In this document: positions 60,133-64,000 of the stretch, one piece after another
Layout of the letters: every line of letters begins with the position of its first letter
How positions within the stretch are numbered: the stretch's first letter is position 1
Assembly: GCA_963082975.1 (NCBI GenBank)
Contig: OY720349.1
Span: 49,581,962 to 49,645,961, forward strand
DNA length: 64,000 nucleotides
Reading direction: 5' to 3'
From: Labia minor
Lineage: Eukaryota; Arthropoda; Insecta; Dermaptera; Spongiphoridae
Translations under genes and position numbers: made by a program
The notes under the pieces: model-generated
Databases searched by the model: none
What the model was told of the DNA's origin: nothing
The model's input: only the letters and a program-made list of their open reading frames with translations

Positions 60133-61129
60133 AGTAGGGTATCATGTCTATACCTAGCGGAAGGCAGAGGACTCCTGCCCTCCCCCTCAAAGAATCAATA
60201 ATAATAATAATTAAATGATTATAAAGTGATAAAAACTAATTAACTTCAAATGACAATTCACAATTTCATATTTAAAAAAATTAGATATTTTATAATATTA
60301 ATATTCATGAACTCTAATCATTCATTAACTATAAATTCACAGAAGCAATTTCTTAAATTGCATTGTATTGTGAGTTAAGAAAAATAGGAATTAAATTAAA
60401 TGTATTTAAACAAAAAATTTCAACTTTTAGCTCTAATAAAATAGGATAACTAAATCATTGATATCATAGATAAATTGATTAAAAAGGGGGATCATTAAAC
60501 AAAATTTTAGTACAAATTATAAAATTTGAAAATGGTTTAAATACTTAGAATCTTTACTCATAAATAGTAGTATAATAATATAATAATAAGAATTTAAATT
60601 AAGATTACAATTGCGGAGTGCTTGATATTTTCTGATAAAGGTCTTCTTTGTCATTATCTTCGTTAAAAATATTTGGATTTTTATATATTGTCCAAAATTA
60701 TATATAAGAATTTTAAAAGAAAAAGAAAAAGTAAAATTTTATAATCATATTTGGAAACATATTTATATTTCCTTTAGTCAAAAAAAAAATTATAAATTTA
60801 TTCACCCACTTTGTTAATATTTATTCAAAAGATTGTCCAGTTTATTTATTTTATTTTTTTTTTTTAATTAAACCTAACAATACTCGTTCAATCATAGCCT
60901 TGATATTGAATTTCTAAAACATCATAACTCTACGGTTTTTAAATCTCTTTGCATTAAATAAAGTAAAATTTATAAGTTTATTAGATGATTATTTAGATAT
61001 TGTGCCCTTTTAGACAATGAAACAATTGAGAAAATAAATAATTTTTATTAAATTTGTTTTAGGATATATTGGATTAAAAGTTGATTAGAAAAATAATGAG
61101 AAATTGAAATAAATAAAAAATCTTTCAAC
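60133..61129. other. AT-rich stretch, no gene seen
   Basis: AT-rich after a short balanced tail (60133-60195). Nothing recognised. Confidence 0.6.
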
Positions 61130-61450
61130 TGTAAGGGTCTTCTTTCTGTTATTTTCTACGTTTGCGTTCTTTGTATTCAAAACGTTGTGTCGATCATCAA
61201 AAGATCCAAAAAAAAGGAGAAAAGATAGAGGGGGAGAGAAAGAGAGCAAAAGAGAGAGAGTGGGGAGGGATAGAAGAGGAGAGAAGAAATACCAAAGAAT
61301 GAATCGCTCTCAAAAGAGAATGCAATTACTCTTTTTGATTAATATCCTTCTCTCTCTGTCTCTACTCTCTGTCTCTGTCTCTCTTCATTTGAATAAGATT
61401 CGGAAGAGGGGAAATTGCTTACCCCATCTTTGTCTCTCCCATTTTATATT
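61130..61450. promoter_or_regulatory. Purine- then pyrimidine-rich island
   Basis: A GA-rich half (61200-61310, GAGAGAAAGAGAGC) is followed by a CT-rich half (61345-61385, CTCTCTCTGTCTC). The arrangement is partly self-complementary and could fold. The 90-codon frame at 61185-61457 is lysine/arginine- and serine/leucine-rich from these tracts and is not supported as a gene. Confidence 0.25.
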
Positions 61451-62390
61451 TAAATAATGTATAACCAAATCTAATATCAGTCTTGCAATTAATTATATTT
61501 TTTATCGGGATATACTTGTACATTAACTAAATAAGATTTCTATATTTGATGAAACTAATGGAAGTACAAATTTATTTTTATCTATATATTGAATTATTAT
61601 TTGTTATATTTTTTTTATTATATTTAAGTATTTAAAAAAGTGTTATTTAATTGTCTAAGATGTCTTTAAATATATAGGAATAACTATCATTTTTTTTATA
61701 TTTTCAAAATAATTAATTTTAATATAATTAAAAATTATCTAAATATCTTTATTTCAAATCACAACACTAAAAGATTAATTCAAATAAATGGAACTCGAAT
61801 AATAATAATGATGATAAACTTTTCGAAGCTGTTTCTATGATTATATTTTCTTTTTAAATAATTCATATTGTTTATTATATTTTTAATTTTTTGAATATAT
61901 TTATTTATAATAAAATGTTTTATTATTTGCTTGTAGGTTGAAATAACTAAACCTAAACGTGTTGCTCTGAAAGTAGCTGACATTTTTATTAAAAATATTA
62001 ATTTATATAAAATTATTTTTCTTAAATTATAAAAATAAATATAATTTTCCTGAAATAGAAACAATAAAATTCATTATTTCTATTTGTTATTATTATATTA
62101 ATATTATTTAATTAGATTAAGTATTATTTAGATTTATCCCTACTTTTTTTCTTTTTATAAACAAATTAAGTCAATTAATTTAATTTCCAAAAACCTTAAC
62201 ACAGGTGGCCAATTATTTTAATTAAATCAACTCTACTGGAATTCTTTTATATATTTATATGTATATATTTGTATATATTTCTTTGGCAGATTTTATTTTT
62301 AAGACTGTTAAAAGTTTTATTAAATTAATTTAGTATATTTTCTAATCATATAAAAAAATATTACTTTTTATATTTTAAAATGTATTAATT
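61451..62390. other. AT-rich stretch, no gene seen
   Basis: AT-rich; the minus frame at 61780-62064 is isoleucine/lysine/asparagine-rich low complexity. Nothing recognised. Confidence 0.6.
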
Positions 62391-62984
62391 TTTACTATCT
62401 CGTAAGAGATACTATTGCGATCATGAAAATTTTCGATGTCGAGATTTTGATGTTTTTATACGTTTTTTAGGTTCCTGAGTCATTTTCACTAAGGTTGAGA
62501 AAAATGAATGTGTGTGTGTGTGTATGTATGTAACCAAGATTACGCAAAAACGGTTTGAGCTAGAATGATGAAATTTGGTACATGGGCATTATTCAAAATT
62601 CATAGTTTTTTTATCAACTTTTGAGAAAGCGGAAGAGGGTCATTACCTACAACGTTTTGATTTTTTTCTTCTAAAGTGACCGTAAAAATATAGATATATG
62701 TTTGATAATTTTTCACATGATTAATAATTGTATAAAACTGCTATATATAGAATTTCAGCTTGATTTATTTGCTGAAAGTACCAGAATTAATTTTTTAACA
62801 CTGCAAATCTCACGCGCCAACACGTGACGTGGTGCCATCAACAAAGAGCCGAACATGCGCTGGTTTAATAAATATTATTTGTTAATTTTAATTTATAATT
62901 TAATTAATTTAATCTAATTTAAATTAATATATGTTATTTAATTCAAATCAAATTGCGAGATAGTCGAGTGGAGACACTCCAGCT
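62391..62984 (-). mobile_element. Helentron-like element, family A copy 6 (complete)
   Basis: Minus-strand copy, complete from TTTTACTATCTCGTAAGAGA (3' hairpin with altered loop) to GAGTGGAGACACTCCAGC (5' hairpin). It contains a TG/TATG microsatellite (62508-62531). The blocks AAACGGTTTGAGCTAGAATG, GCTGAAAGTACCAG and CAACAAAGAGCCGAACATGC lie in inverted order relative to plus copies. This copy shows the uninterrupted site (TTTTGATTTTTTTCTTCTAA) at which the 29.1-kb family B element is inserted in copy 4. A family B copy starts 610 bases downstream. Confidence 0.85.
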
Positions 62985-63593
62985 TTTTTTAAAGATTTTA
63001 CTTACCTTCAACAATATATTATAATATTCAATATTACATTTTCAAATAGGCACTTGAAAATAGAAATTCCTTTAGAATTAAATAATATATTTAAAAAATC
63101 TGAAATAAAATTATTCTACATATAAAATCCAATCAAACTTATTAATTATTATCAAAAACTTTTATTTAAAAATCAGAATTCTTAAAACATTCAAGAGAAA
63201 GAAACAGATACATTGAAAAGAAAAGAAAAAAAGATTTTGTTGGGTTTGTCCGAGAAGGCAGCTGCTGGATGTGTCCTCCATTCATGAGATCATCAACAAC
63301 TATAAACTAGGAAGGAATGAAAGGATCAGGGACTAACAACGAGAAATGTTAATTTAAAAATTTAAAATGATTGTTATGACGATTTTTTTTCCATTTTTTA
63401 ATTATTAAATTTTAATTGAATTTAAATTAATTTTGTTGACAATCTTTACTTTTCTTTTAAACGAAAACAATATATAAATAAATTTCAAAAATTAAATTTC
63501 ATATTATATAAATTTAGACTTGTAACTTTCTTCTATTATATATTTCATTGCTAATTTGATAGCAACTGAAGAATTTATCAATTTTCCTTTTTT
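62985..63593. other. AT-rich spacer with one balanced patch
   Basis: AT-rich apart from about 63235-63345 (CCGAGAAGGCAGCTGCTGGA), which has no recognisable frame or repeat. Confidence 0.55.
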
Positions 63594-64000
63594 ACCGACC
63601 AACGATAGGAAGGGGTATTGTTTTCACACCAAATTTCACATTTGGAGATTTTTACATAACTCCACAAATTACGCATTTTGTTAACAGAAAAAAGCATATT
63701 TTTAGCTTGATGTCTGTCCGTCTGTCCGCCCGCCCGTCTGTGTGTCCGTATAGAAATGTAAAACTTGAACGGCTTACGGATTTTGATATAATTTGGTATA
63801 TTTACTTGAATTCATCAACTTTTGTATATATCCAGAAACCGAAATAGTAGTTTACAAAGTATTAATTTTATATTCATTTTCAGAAACTATTTCACTTAAA
63901 ATATAATAGTGATAAATAATTGATTAATTAAACTAAAAATAAAAACTAATTAATATAATTTAGTCATTTTAATTCAAGTTGTAACATATTTTTTTCGATA
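63594..64000 (+). mobile_element. Helentron-like family B element, cut by the window edge
   Basis: Begins ACCGACCAACGATAGGAAGG, TTTTCACACCAAATTTCACA and GGAGATTTTTACATAACTCC, then a TCCG/CCCG-rich run (about 63714-63748) and ACGGATTTTGATATAATTTG, aligning with the 29.1-kb copy through the TCCG block. The 3' inverted motif and hairpin should lie beyond the window. Confidence 0.75.

Noticed and set aside
61185-61457. 90-codon lysine/arginine-rich frame
   Set aside because: It is a translation of GA-rich and CT-rich simple sequence.
1-64000. LTR retrotransposon, endogenous retrovirus or Polinton fossils
   Set aside because: I saw no paired long terminal repeats, primer-binding site, gag/protease/integrase-like motif or capsid-like frame. 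The retroelement coding pieces present are of the non-LTR type.

Overview
The window looks like intergenic or intronic DNA from an arthropod nuclear genome, probably an insect or a close relative. The evidence is a strongly AT-rich background (about three quarters A+T by eye), short CpG- and CT-rich islands, and the repeat content: mariner, hAT, tRNA-derived SINEs, LINEs and Helentron-like elements. I found no convincing complete protein-coding gene, no stand-alone tRNA or rRNA, no CRISPR array and no LTR retrovirus-like element. The longest open frames are either low-complexity translations of CT-rich tracts or antisense and chance frames inside transposons.

The main recognisable content is a set of transposable elements. 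The dominant one, called family A here, has six copies (1.6, 25.4, 27.2, 28.8, 59.7 and 62.4 kb). Each has a 5' GAGTG/CACTC hairpin, an ACTATCTC motif inverted between the two ends, and a 3' terminal hairpin followed by AAAA. Those are features of Helentron-type non-autonomous rolling-circle elements (the HINE/DINE-1 group). Family B has ACCGACCGACG inverted near its ends and a 3' GACCTG/CAGGTC hairpin. Copies lie at 29.1 kb (nested in a family A copy), 49.9, 59.3 and 63.6 kb, with a decayed relative at 26.1 kb. Families A and B repeatedly sit side by side or nested.

Other elements include a 5'-truncated LINE (35.7-36.95 kb) whose reverse transcriptase YxDD region is interrupted by a 442-bp hAT derivative with a perfect 8-bp target duplication. 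Two smaller LINE ORF2 C-terminal scraps lie at 12.2 and 26.7 kb. There are two mariner fragments (a C-terminal piece at 48.1 kb and an N-terminal piece with its 5' end at 52.6-53.2 kb) and a probable mariner-type MITE at 55.65 kb. A 301-bp foldback element with about 120-bp inverted repeats and a 10-bp direct flank lies at 52.3 kb. A 1.25-kb TA-flanked transposon carrying many internal ACCAGTAGTGGACC-type motifs lies at 13.5 kb. Three SINE copies (4.3, 50.8 and 57.0 kb) share a 3' body. A nearly identical 127-bp inverted repeat lies at 42.7/43.3 kb, and hAT ends lie at the left edge and at 30.2 kb.

Against the AT-rich background stand islands of higher GC at 2.7, 9.1, 16.8-17.8, 18.5, 24.9, 31.2, 41.1-41.7, 49.0, 51.3, 53.7, 55.1 and 61.2 kb. 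The largest (16.8-17.8 and 41.1-41.7 kb) look like promoter or 5'-UTR type CpG/CT-rich sequence. The 24.9-kb island holds a short frame that could be a signal-peptide exon, but this is weak. Taken together, the window is best read as a gene-poor stretch beside or inside a gene with very long introns, filled by several generations of small DNA elements. All family assignments were made by eye from sequence features, without database comparison.
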